DNA of 64,000 nt from Dokdonella_A sp044227025 (GTDB taxonomy: Bacteria; Pseudomonadota; Gammaproteobacteria; Xanthomonadales; Rhodanobacteraceae): the NCBI RefSeq assembly GCF_044227025.1, contig NZ_JBGAFX010000008.1:24936-88935 (forward strand), written 5' to 3'. Both the position numbers and the translations under genes were made by a program. How positions within the stretch are numbered: position 1 is the stretch's first letter; each line of letters opens with the position of its first letter. Below the pieces are notes generated by a model. The model was not told where the DNA came from. It saw only the letters and a program-made list of their open reading frames with translations, and ran no database searches. Shown in pieces: positions 7,415 to 15,135 of the stretch.

Positions 7415-8893
7415 TCACCGGGCAATGGCGGCCGTCACCGAAAGCGCCTGGTTGCACCAGTCGAGCAGCGGTCCCCAGGCGATCCCGAGCACGAGCAGGG
7501 CGAGGCCGTTCAGCGACAGCGCCCAGCGGAACGTGCGGTCGCCCGGCAACCCCAGCGCCGAGCTGTCGCGCGCCTCGTCGAAATACATGACCTTGACCAC
7601 GCGCAGGTAGTAGTACAGCCCGATGATCGCGAACACGATCGCGACGATCGCGAGCCACATCTGGCCGGCGTCGATGACCGCCTTCAACACCATCAGTTTG
7701 GCGAAGAAGCCGAACAGCGGCGGCACGCCGGCGAGCGAGAACATCGCGATCGCCATCATGCCTGCGTACCAGGGATTGCGCTGGTTGAGGCCCCTGAAAT
7801 CGTCGATCTCCTCGGCCTCGAAGCCGGCACGCGCGAGCAGCATGATCATGCCGAACGCGACGGTCGTCATCAGCGCGTAGCTGATCACGTAGAACATCGC
7901 GGCGGCATAGCCGCTTGCGCTGCCGTTGACGAAGCCGAGCAGCAGGAAACCGACGTGCGAAATCGTCGAATACGCGAGCATGCGCTTGAGATTGGTCTGC
8001 GCGATCGCGAACACGTTGCCGACCGCCAGCGACAGTACCGCGAGCACACCGAGCATCTGGGTCCAGTGCGCGCTCATGCCGCCCATCGCGCCGTCGAGCA
8101 GGCGCCACGCCATGCCGAACGCGGCGAGCTTGGAAGCCGAGCCGATGAACAGGGTCACCGCGGTCGGCGCGCCCTGGTAGACGTCGGGCAACCACATGTG
8201 GAACGGTGCCGCACCGAGCTTGAAGGCCGAGCCGACCACCAGGAAGACCAGGCCGAACACGAGCAGGGTCCGATGCGGGCTGTTGGCGGAGAAATCCGCG
8301 ACCGCATGGATCTTCGCGAGGTCAAGCGTGCCGGTCGCACCGTAGATCATCGACATTCCGTACAACAGCAGGCCGGACGCGAGCGCGCCGAGCACGAAGT
8401 ACTTGATCGCTGCTTCGCTCGATATGGCCGAATCGCGATTCAGCGCCACCAGCGCGTAGGAACTCAGGGTCAGCAGCTCCAAGCCGAGGTAGACGGTGAC
8501 GAGGTTGCCGGCCGACACCAGCAGCATCATCCCTAGCGTCGCGAACAGCAGCAGCAGGTAGAACTCGCCAATGAAGAGCTTGCGTTCGCGCAGATAGTCG
8601 CGGCTGTACACGAAGACGAGGCCGGTCGTCAGCAGCACGAACACCTTGAGCACGGTGGCGACGCCGTCGCGCAGGAACATGCCGTTGAAGGCGGCGACGC
8701 TCGCCCCCTGCCCCGGCGCGTCGCGCCAGACCAGGAATCCGGTGACCGCTAGCGCGACGAGCGACAACCAGTGCGTGACGCCGCGCTGGGCCGGCTTCAG
8801 GAACAGGTCGATCAGGAGGATCGCGCAGGTCGCTGCGAGCAGGAACAGCTCGGGCAGCAGCGTCGCGAGGTCGGCGGGATTGAACTGGATCAT
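7415..8893 (-). CDS. nuoN: NADH-quinone oxidoreductase subunit N
   Basis: A 492-residue, very hydrophobic protein of about 14 membrane segments and the Mrp-antiporter-like fold shared by NuoL, M and N. Recognisable motifs are VYLGLELLTLSSYALVA (the conserved Glu of TM5), KLGAAPFHMWLPDVYQG (discontinuous TM7 with the conserved Lys) and LKRMLAYSTISHVGFL. It forms one of the proton channels of complex I. It is the last gene of the operon, 10 bp after nuoM. Confidence 0.97.
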   Translation of the reverse strand: MIQFNPADLATLLPELFLLAATCAILLIDLFLKPAQRGVTHWLSLVALAVTGFLVWRDAPGQGASVAAFNGMFLRDGVATVLKVFVLLTTGLVFVYSRDYLRERKLFIGEFYLLLLFATLGMMLLVSAGNLVTVYLGLELLTLSSYALVALNRDSAISSEAAIKYFVLGALASGLLLYGMSMIYGATGTLDLAKIHAVADFSANSPHRTLLVFGLVFLVVGSAFKLGAAPFHMWLPDVYQGAPTAVTLFIGSASKLAAFGMAWRLLDGAMGGMSAHWTQMLGVLAVLSLAVGNVFAIAQTNLKRMLAYSTISHVGFLLLGFVNGSASGYAAAMFYVISYALMTTVAFGMIMLLARAGFEAEEIDDFRGLNQRNPWYAGMMAIAMFSLAGVPPLFGFFAKLMVLKAVIDAGQMWLAIVAIVFAIIGLYYYLRVVKVMYFDEARDSSALGLPGDRTFRWALSLNGLALLVLGIAWGPLLDWCNQALSVTAAIAR

Positions 8894-8903
8894 GTCGAGT
8901 GGC

Positions 8904-10412
8904 TCACATCTTGGCCAGGGCGAGCTGCTGCACGAGCTGCTGCACGGCAGGTTCCATCAGATCGATCAGCGGCTTCGGGTACACGCCGACCGCGAGCACG
9001 CCGGCGGCGAATGCGCCGAGCACGATCCACTCGCGCGCGTCGAGATCCTGCATCTTGGCGACCTTGTCGTTGCCGACTTCGCCGAACACGACGCGCTTGA
9101 CCAGCCACAGCGTGTAGGCGGCGCCGATGATCAGGGTGAACGCGGCTACCGCGGCGATCAACGGGCGATCCTGGAACGCCGCCAGGATCACCATGAACTC
9201 GCCGACGAAGCCGGACGTGCCAGGCAGGCCGCAGTTCGCCATCGCGAACAGCACCATGAACGCGGCGAACCACGGCATCACGTTCACGATGCCGCCATAG
9301 TCGCGGATCATGCGCGTGTGCAGGCGGTCGTACATGACGCCGATGCAGGAGAACATCGCGCCGGAGACGAAGCCATGCGAGATCATCTGCACCATCGCGC
9401 CCTGCACCGCGAGGCGCGCGCCGTCGGGATTGTTGTTGACGCGCACCAGCGCCAGCGCGACGAAGATGCCGAGGGTGACGAAGCCCATGTGCGCGATCGA
9501 CGAGTACGCGACCAGCTTCTTCATGTCCTCCTGCACCAGCGCGACGTAGCCGATGTAGACGACAGCGATCAGCGACATCGCGATCACGACCCAGGCGTAT
9601 TCCTGCGACGCGTCCGGGGTGATCGGCAGCGAGAAGCGGATGAAACCGTAGCCGCCGACCTTCAGCATGATCGCGGCGAGGATGACCGAGCCACCGGTGG
9701 GCGCCTCGACGTGCGCGTCAGGCAGCCAGGTGTGCACCGGCCACATCGGCACCTTGATCGCGAAAGCGATCAGGAACGCGAAGAACAACCACGCCTGCTC
9801 CTTCGCATCGAGGCCCGCATGCGCGAACGCCTCGAGCGAGAACTGGCCGGTCTTCATGTGCAGGTAGATCAGGCCGACCAGCATGAAGATCGAGCCGAGG
9901 AACGTATAGATGAAGAACTTGAGCGTGGCGTACACGCGCCGCGGGCCGCCCCAGATGCCGATGAGGATGAACATCGGGATCAGCATGCCTTCGAAGAACA
10001 CGTAGAACAGCAGCGCATCGGTGGCCGCGAACACGCCAATCAGCAAACCCTCGAGCGCGAGCATGGCCGCCATGTACTGCGACACGCGTTTGTCGATCGG
10101 CCCCCACGAGCCGATGATCACCAGCACGCTGGTGAATGCAGTCAGCACGATCAGCGCGATCGAGATGCCATCGACGCCGAGCGCGTAATTCGCGCGGAGC
10201 GCGCCAATCCAGGCGACGTTCTCGACGAACTGCATGCCGGGCACCGACGGCAGGTAGCCGGTCCACAACGGAATCGCGCAGACGAAGGTGGCGAGCGCGA
10301 CGAGCAGCGACAGCCAGCGCGCCACGCCCGGCTGGCGCCCGAACGCAAGCACGGCGATCGCGCCGAGGATCGGCAACCAGATCAGGAGACTAAGGAGATG
10401 CGAAGCGGGCAT
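8904..10412 (-). CDS. nuoM: NADH-quinone oxidoreductase subunit M
   Basis: A 502-residue antiporter-like membrane subunit of complex I. Motifs include the FYVFFEGMLIPMFILIGIWG segment with the key Glu, KVPMWPVHTWLPDAHVEAPT (broken TM7 helix) and MKKLVAYSSIAHMGFV. The start at 10412 (MPASHLLSLL) fits the family; a longer in-frame start would add a polar stretch that overlaps the end of nuoL. It lies between nuoL (22-bp gap) and nuoN (10-bp gap). Confidence 0.97.
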   Translation of the reverse strand: MPASHLLSLLIWLPILGAIAVLAFGRQPGVARWLSLLVALATFVCAIPLWTGYLPSVPGMQFVENVAWIGALRANYALGVDGISIALIVLTAFTSVLVIIGSWGPIDKRVSQYMAAMLALEGLLIGVFAATDALLFYVFFEGMLIPMFILIGIWGGPRRVYATLKFFIYTFLGSIFMLVGLIYLHMKTGQFSLEAFAHAGLDAKEQAWLFFAFLIAFAIKVPMWPVHTWLPDAHVEAPTGGSVILAAIMLKVGGYGFIRFSLPITPDASQEYAWVVIAMSLIAVVYIGYVALVQEDMKKLVAYSSIAHMGFVTLGIFVALALVRVNNNPDGARLAVQGAMVQMISHGFVSGAMFSCIGVMYDRLHTRMIRDYGGIVNVMPWFAAFMVLFAMANCGLPGTSGFVGEFMVILAAFQDRPLIAAVAAFTLIIGAAYTLWLVKRVVFGEVGNDKVAKMQDLDAREWIVLGAFAAGVLAVGVYPKPLIDLMEPAVQQLVQQLALAKM

Positions 10413-10434
10413 GGTCGTGTTCAGTCCCTGTTGA

Positions 10435-12486
10435 TCAGAGCGCCGCGTGGGTGATTGCCCACCACGCGCCGCCAAGCAACGCGATCAGGCCGAGAATCAT
10501 CGCGAAGGCATAGTGATAGAGATAGCCGGATTGCAACCAGCGCACGGTGGCGGAGACGCGGTCAACCAGCGCGGCCGAACCGTTCACCGCAACGCCGTCG
10601 ATGAGGCCGGCGTCGCCGCCCTTCCACAGGCCGCAGCCGAGCGCGATGCCGCCGCGCGCGAACACCGCCTGGTAGAGCTCGTCGATCCAGTACTTGTTGT
10701 TGAGCATCGTGTAGACGGGGCGCAGCGCATTCTTGAATCGCGCCGTCACGCCGGGATTGAACTGCCAGATGTACGTCGCGACGCCGAAGCCCGCGAGCGC
10801 GATCCAGAACGGCGGCTGCATGAAGCCATGCAGAACCATCGCGAGCGGACCGTGGAACTCCCGGCCGATCTCGGCCAGCACGTCGCGGCCTTCCTCGCCG
10901 CTGACGTGGATCGACTTGCCGAACCAGCCGCCGAACAGCATGGGACCGACCGTGAACCAGCCGATGACCACCGAAGGAATTGCGAGCAGCACGAGCGGCA
11001 GCGTGATCACCCAGGGCGATTCATGCGGCGCATGCGCGAGATGGCCCGGCTCATGGTGGCCATGATCATCGTGGTGCTGGTCGTGATGCCCATGGTGCGC
11101 GTCGACGACGAAACGTTCCTGGCCATGGAAGGTCTTGTAGAGCAGGCGGAAGCTGTACAGCGCGGTCACGAACACGCCAGCCATCACGCAGAAATAAGCG
11201 TAGCCCGATCCCCAGCGGTGCGACTCGCCGACTGCCTCGATGATCGCATCCTTGGAAAAGAAGCCGGCGAAGCCGGGCGCGCCCGCGAGCGCGAGCGAGC
11301 CGAGCCACATAGTGATCCAGGTGATCGGCATGTACTTCCTGAGGCCGCCCATGTAGCGCATGTCCTGCTCGTGGTGCATCGCGACGATGACCGAACCGGC
11401 GCCGAGGAACAGCAGGGCCTTGAAGAACGCATGCGTCATCAGGTGGTAGACGCCACCCGCGTAGGCCGACACGCCGAGCGCGACGGTCATGTAACCGAGC
11501 TGGGACAGCGTCGAATACGCGACCACGCGCTTGATGTCGTTCTGCACGATGCCGATCAGGCCAGTGAACAATGCGGTGGTCGCGCCGATCACCAGCACGA
11601 ACGACAACGCCGTTTCGCTGAGTTCGAAGATCGGCGACATGCGCGCGACCATGAAGATGCCCGCGGTGACCATCGTCGCCGCATGGATCAGCGCGGAGAT
11701 CGGCGTCGGGCCTTCCATCGAATCGGGCAGCCACACGTGCAGCGGCACCTGCGCCGACTTGCCCATCGCGCCGATGAACAGGCAGATGCAGACGATCGTG
11801 GCGACATGCCACGGGTGACCCGCGAAAACTTCGACCGTACGCGCCGCGATCTCCTCGCTGCCGGCGACGCGGAACACTTCGGCATAGTCGAGCGATCCGA
11901 ACCAGAACAGCACGCCGGCGATGCCGAGCAGGAAGCCGAAATCGCCGACGCGGTTGACGAGGAACGCCTTCATGTTCGCGAAGATCGCGCTCGGCCGCTT
12001 GAACCAGAAGCCGATCAGCAGGTAGGACACGAGGCCGACCGCTTCCCAGCCGAAGAACAGCTGCAGGAAGTTGTTGCTCATCACCAGCATCAGCATCGAG
12101 AACGTGAACAGCGCGATGTAGCTGAAGAAGCGCTGGAAACCCTCGTCCTCGGCCATGTAGCCGATCGTGTAGACGTGCACCATCAGCGACACGAACGTGA
12201 CCACGACCATCATCATCGCGGTCAGGCGATCGACGAGGAAGCCGACATGCGCGCCGATCGAGCCGACCTGGAACCAGGTGTAGAGGTTTTCGTTGAACGT
12301 GACGGCGCCGCCCCAGACCAGCTGGTACAGCACGTGGAACGACAGCGCGCACGACAGTGCGACGCCGGCGATCGTGATCCCCGCCGCGCCGACGCGGCCG
12401 ACCTGGTTGCGGAACAGACCCGCGACCAGCGCGCCGAACAGCGGCGCGAGCACGATGAGGAGGAGGATGTTGGAATTCAAAGCCAT
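10435..12486 (-). CDS. nuoL: NADH-quinone oxidoreductase subunit L
   Basis: A 683-residue distal proton-pumping subunit with a long C-terminal lateral helix. Motifs are FFGWEAVGLVSYLLIGFW (about 144-161), GKSAQVPLHVWLPDSMEGPT (242-261) and IKRVVAYSTLSQLGYM (318-333). It carries an unusual His-rich loop at about 463-488 with roughly 12 histidines. The start at 12486 was chosen because the extra upstream residues (KLDPGFRRDD) are translated from an intergenic palindrome, not from the gene. A 133-bp gap containing that repeat separates it from nuoK. Confidence 0.97.
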   Translation of the reverse strand: MALNSNILLLIVLAPLFGALVAGLFRNQVGRVGAAGITIAGVALSCALSFHVLYQLVWGGAVTFNENLYTWFQVGSIGAHVGFLVDRLTAMMMVVVTFVSLMVHVYTIGYMAEDEGFQRFFSYIALFTFSMLMLVMSNNFLQLFFGWEAVGLVSYLLIGFWFKRPSAIFANMKAFLVNRVGDFGFLLGIAGVLFWFGSLDYAEVFRVAGSEEIAARTVEVFAGHPWHVATIVCICLFIGAMGKSAQVPLHVWLPDSMEGPTPISALIHAATMVTAGIFMVARMSPIFELSETALSFVLVIGATTALFTGLIGIVQNDIKRVVAYSTLSQLGYMTVALGVSAYAGGVYHLMTHAFFKALLFLGAGSVIVAMHHEQDMRYMGGLRKYMPITWITMWLGSLALAGAPGFAGFFSKDAIIEAVGESHRWGSGYAYFCVMAGVFVTALYSFRLLYKTFHGQERFVVDAHHGHHDQHHDDHGHHEPGHLAHAPHESPWVITLPLVLLAIPSVVIGWFTVGPMLFGGWFGKSIHVSGEEGRDVLAEIGREFHGPLAMVLHGFMQPPFWIALAGFGVATYIWQFNPGVTARFKNALRPVYTMLNNKYWIDELYQAVFARGGIALGCGLWKGGDAGLIDGVAVNGSAALVDRVSATVRWLQSGYLYHYAFAMILGLIALLGGAWWAITHAAL

Positions 12487-12497
12487 ATTCTTCTGCT

Positions 12498-12611
12498 CGT
12501 CATCCCGGCGAAAGCCGGGATCCAGTTTTTCCATCCTGCCAACCGGGTCCAGGAGCTGGATGACCGGCCTTCGGCAGTTGTGCAGCGCCTCCGGCTTCCG
12601 CCGGAATGACG
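12498..12611. repeat. CGTCATCCCGGCGAAAGCCGG-type intergenic palindromes in the nuoK-nuoL gap
   Basis: A hairpin unit (CATCCCGGC-GAAA-GCCGGGAT) starts at 12498. A related, decayed and inverted unit ending CGCCGGAATGACG lies at about 12555-12611. This palindrome family is widespread in proteobacterial intergenic DNA. Here it sits inside an essential-type operon, so it must be transcribed and may shape mRNA processing between nuoK and nuoL. Confidence 0.65.
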
Positions 12612-12619
12612 GCTCCCGC

Positions 12620-12925
12620 TTACCCCTTCATCGAATCGATTTCGGTCACGTTGATCGTCGCGCGGTTGCGGAACAGCACCACCAGGATCGCGAGGCCGAT
12701 CGCGGACTCGGCTGCCGCCACCGTGAGAATGAAGAACACGAACACCTGTCCCGACGCGTCGCCGAGGAAGCGCGAGAACGCGACGAAATTCGTGTTGACC
12801 GCGAGCAGCATCAGCTCGATCGCCATCAGCAGGGTGATGACGTTCTTGCGATTGATGAAGATGCCGGCGACCGCGATGCAGAACAGCACTGCGCCCAGCG
12901 TGAGGAAATGCGCGAGCGTGATCAT
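12620..12925 (-). CDS. nuoK: NADH-quinone oxidoreductase subunit K
   Basis: A 101-residue, three-helix membrane subunit. It has the two conserved membrane glutamates in the family setting: LLMAIELMLLAVNTNFVAF, and AAAESAIGLAILV in the third helix. These lie in the proton path between the quinone module and the antiporter subunits. Its ATG overlaps the nuoJ stop by 4 bp, so the two are translationally coupled. Confidence 0.97.
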   Translation of the reverse strand: MITLAHFLTLGAVLFCIAVAGIFINRKNVITLLMAIELMLLAVNTNFVAFSRFLGDASGQVFVFFILTVAAAESAIGLAILVVLFRNRATINVTEIDSMKG

Positions 12926-13560
12926 GGCGTGGCCTCCCCGGCCTTGTCGGATGGCGCGACCGCCGGCTTCACCGCATCCATCTTGACGATGCGCACGCGG
13001 TCGCGCGCCTGCACCATCACCTGGCGCGCGGGATCCTGCGTCTTCACGCCGCGACGCTGGCGCAGGGTCAGCGGCACGGCGGCGACGATCGCCACGGTCA
13101 GGATAAGCGCGGCGACCTCGAACGGCAGCAGGTACTGGCTGAACAACGTGTTCGCAAGCCAGACCGTGTTCGACATGCCGGCCGCGGCGGCCGGCTCGGT
13201 CGGTGCGGGCAGTTGCATCGAGCGCACGCCGATCAGGCCGAGCATCTCGACCAGCATCACCACCGCGACGAGCAATCCGACCGGCAGCGCGCGCACGAAG
13301 CCTTCCCGCAGCGGATCGAGGTCGAGGTCGAGCATCATCACCACGAACAGGAACAGGACCATCACCGCGCCCACGTAGACCAGCACGAGCGCGATGGCCA
13401 GGAACTCGGCGTCGGCCAGCAGCCAGACGCAGGCGGTCGAGAAGAACGTAAGCACCAGGCTCAGCGCGGCATGCACCGGGCTGCGCACCGAGATGACGGC
13501 GAGCGCCGCGCCGACCGTGACGGCGGCGAACGCGTAGAAGCAGATCAGCTGGAAGCTCAT
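12922..13560 (-). CDS. nuoJ: NADH-quinone oxidoreductase subunit J
   Basis: A 212-residue membrane subunit with five predicted helices. The conserved VLVYVGAVMVLFLFVVMML segment is the third helix, which rotates during turnover in known structures. The C-terminal tail is polar. The start at 13560 (MSFQLICFYA) fits family length; the in-frame upstream extension is Arg-rich and overlaps nuoI. It is 19 bp from nuoI and overlaps nuoK by 4 bp. Confidence 0.96.
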   Translation of the reverse strand: MSFQLICFYAFAAVTVGAALAVISVRSPVHAALSLVLTFFSTACVWLLADAEFLAIALVLVYVGAVMVLFLFVVMMLDLDLDPLREGFVRALPVGLLVAVVMLVEMLGLIGVRSMQLPAPTEPAAAAGMSNTVWLANTLFSQYLLPFEVAALILTVAIVAAVPLTLRQRRGVKTQDPARQVMVQARDRVRIVKMDAVKPAVAPSDKAGEATP

Positions 13561-13579
13561 GCGGTCGGTTCCTTGTTCA

Positions 13580-14068
13580 TCAGCGGAACGCCGCGTCCTG
13601 CGCGCGGTCCGCGGCAATCTGCTTCTCGAAGCGGTCGCCGATCGCCAGCAGCTGCAGCTTGGTAACGATGTTCTCGCCGCGCTGCTCGAAGTGGTATTCG
13701 TGGATCGAGGTCTCGACGATCGAGTCGACCGGGCAGCTTTCCTCGCAGAATCCGCAGAAGATGCACTTGAACAGATCGATGTCGTAGCGCGTCGTGCGAC
13801 GCGTGCCGTCCTCGCGCGGGGCCGAATCGATCGTGATCGCGAGCGCCGGGCACACCGCCTCGCACAGCTTGCACGCGATGCAGCGCTCCTCGCCGTTCGG
13901 ATAGCGGCGCAGCGCGTGCAGTCCGCGGAAGCGGTTCGACTTCGGGATGTGCTCCATCGGGTAGCGCACCGTGTACTTCGGGCGCCACAGGTACTTGAAC
14001 GTGAGCCACAGGCCGGCCCACAGCTCCAGCAGCATCAGACTCTTGAGATAGCTCGTGACTCGATTCAT
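13580..14068 (-). CDS. nuoI: NADH-quinone oxidoreductase subunit I (2x[4Fe-4S])
   Basis: A 162-residue ferredoxin-like subunit. Two complete cluster motifs are visible: CIACKLCEAVCP (Cys63, 66, 69, 73) and CIFCGFCEESCP (Cys102, 105, 108, 112). These hold the N6a and N6b clusters that pass electrons to NuoB. An N-terminal amphipathic segment (about 10-28) anchors it to the membrane arm. It lies 11 bp after nuoH. Confidence 0.98.
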   Translation of the reverse strand: MNRVTSYLKSLMLLELWAGLWLTFKYLWRPKYTVRYPMEHIPKSNRFRGLHALRRYPNGEERCIACKLCEAVCPALAITIDSAPREDGTRRTTRYDIDLFKCIFCGFCEESCPVDSIVETSIHEYHFEQRGENIVTKLQLLAIGDRFEKQIAADRAQDAAFR

Positions 14069-14079
14069 TGACTATCGCC

Positions 14080-15129
14080 TCAAGCGCCTGCCGTGACCCA
14101 GCCGAAATACTTCATGCAACCCGCCACGAACACCCACACGATCGTGATCGGGATGAACACCTTCCAGCCGAGCCGCATGATCTGGTCGTAGCGGTAACGC
14201 GGGAAACTCGCGCGGAACCAAACATAGGCGGTCGCGAAAAGGAACGCCTTGCCGCACAGCCACCACCAGCCCGGTTCGCCGAGCAATCCCCACGATACCG
14301 GGAATGGCGACAACCAGCCGCCCAGGAACAGGATCGGCGCGAGGAACGAAATCAGGATCATGTTCGCGTATTCGGTCAGGAAGAACACCGCGAACGGCGC
14401 GCCCGAATATTCGACGTGGAAGCCCGCGACGATCTCCGACTCGCCTTCGGCGACGTCGAACGGTGCGCGGTTGGTCTCGGCGACGCCGGAGACGAAGTAG
14501 ATGATGAACATCGGCAGCAGCGGCAGCCAGAACCACTCGAACGCGCCCTTGCTGCCCGCCTGCGCCTGCACGATGTCCGACAGGTTGAGGCTGCCAGCGA
14601 GTATCAGCACGCTGACGAGCGAGAAGCCCATCGCGATTTCATACGAGACGACCTGCGCGGCCGAACGCATCGCGCCGAGCATCGCGTAGCGCGAGTTCGA
14701 CGCCCAACCGGCAAGGATGATGCCGTACACGCCCATCGAGGTCATCGCGAGCAGGAACAACAGGCCCGCGTTCGCGTTCGACCACGCCATCCTGGGGCCG
14801 ATCGGGATCACCGCCCACGCCGCGAACGAGGGGATCAGCGCCCACAGCGGCGCGAGCAGGAACAGCGCCTTGTTGGAATTCGCCGGATAGACGACTTCCT
14901 TCAGCAGCAGCTTGAACACGTCCGCGAACGTCTGCGCGAGTCCGAACGGACCGACCTTGTTCGGCCCCATGCGCACGTGCATCCAGCCGATGACCTTGCG
15001 TTCCCACCAGACATACAGTGCGACGCCGATGATCAACGGCAACAGCGGCAGCAACAGCAGCCCGAGCGCCATCGACAACGTCGGGAACGTCGACACGAAC
15101 CAGTGGAAGGCGGCGATGATCGAGTCCAT
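14080..15129 (-). CDS. nuoH: NADH-quinone oxidoreductase subunit H
   Basis: A 349-residue multi-pass protein forming the quinone entry chamber with NuoB and NuoD. Signatures seen are YVWWERKVIGWMHVRMGPN, GPFGLAQTFADVFKLLLKE, the acidic loop ETNRAPFDVAEGESEIVAGFHVEYSG (given across its length at about 205-230) and WFRASFPRYRYDQIMRLGWK. It is 6 bp from nuoG and 11 bp from nuoI. Confidence 0.98.
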   Translation of the reverse strand: MDSIIAAFHWFVSTFPTLSMALGLLLLPLLPLIIGVALYVWWERKVIGWMHVRMGPNKVGPFGLAQTFADVFKLLLKEVVYPANSNKALFLLAPLWALIPSFAAWAVIPIGPRMAWSNANAGLLFLLAMTSMGVYGIILAGWASNSRYAMLGAMRSAAQVVSYEIAMGFSLVSVLILAGSLNLSDIVQAQAGSKGAFEWFWLPLLPMFIIYFVSGVAETNRAPFDVAEGESEIVAGFHVEYSGAPFAVFFLTEYANMILISFLAPILFLGGWLSPFPVSWGLLGEPGWWWLCGKAFLFATAYVWFRASFPRYRYDQIMRLGWKVFIPITIVWVFVAGCMKYFGWVTAGA

Positions 15130-15135
15130 GCGTCG

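Noticed and set aside
12487..12534. Longer NuoL start adding KLDPGFRRDD
   Set aside because: Those residues are the translation of a common intergenic palindrome; the family N-terminus begins at 12486.
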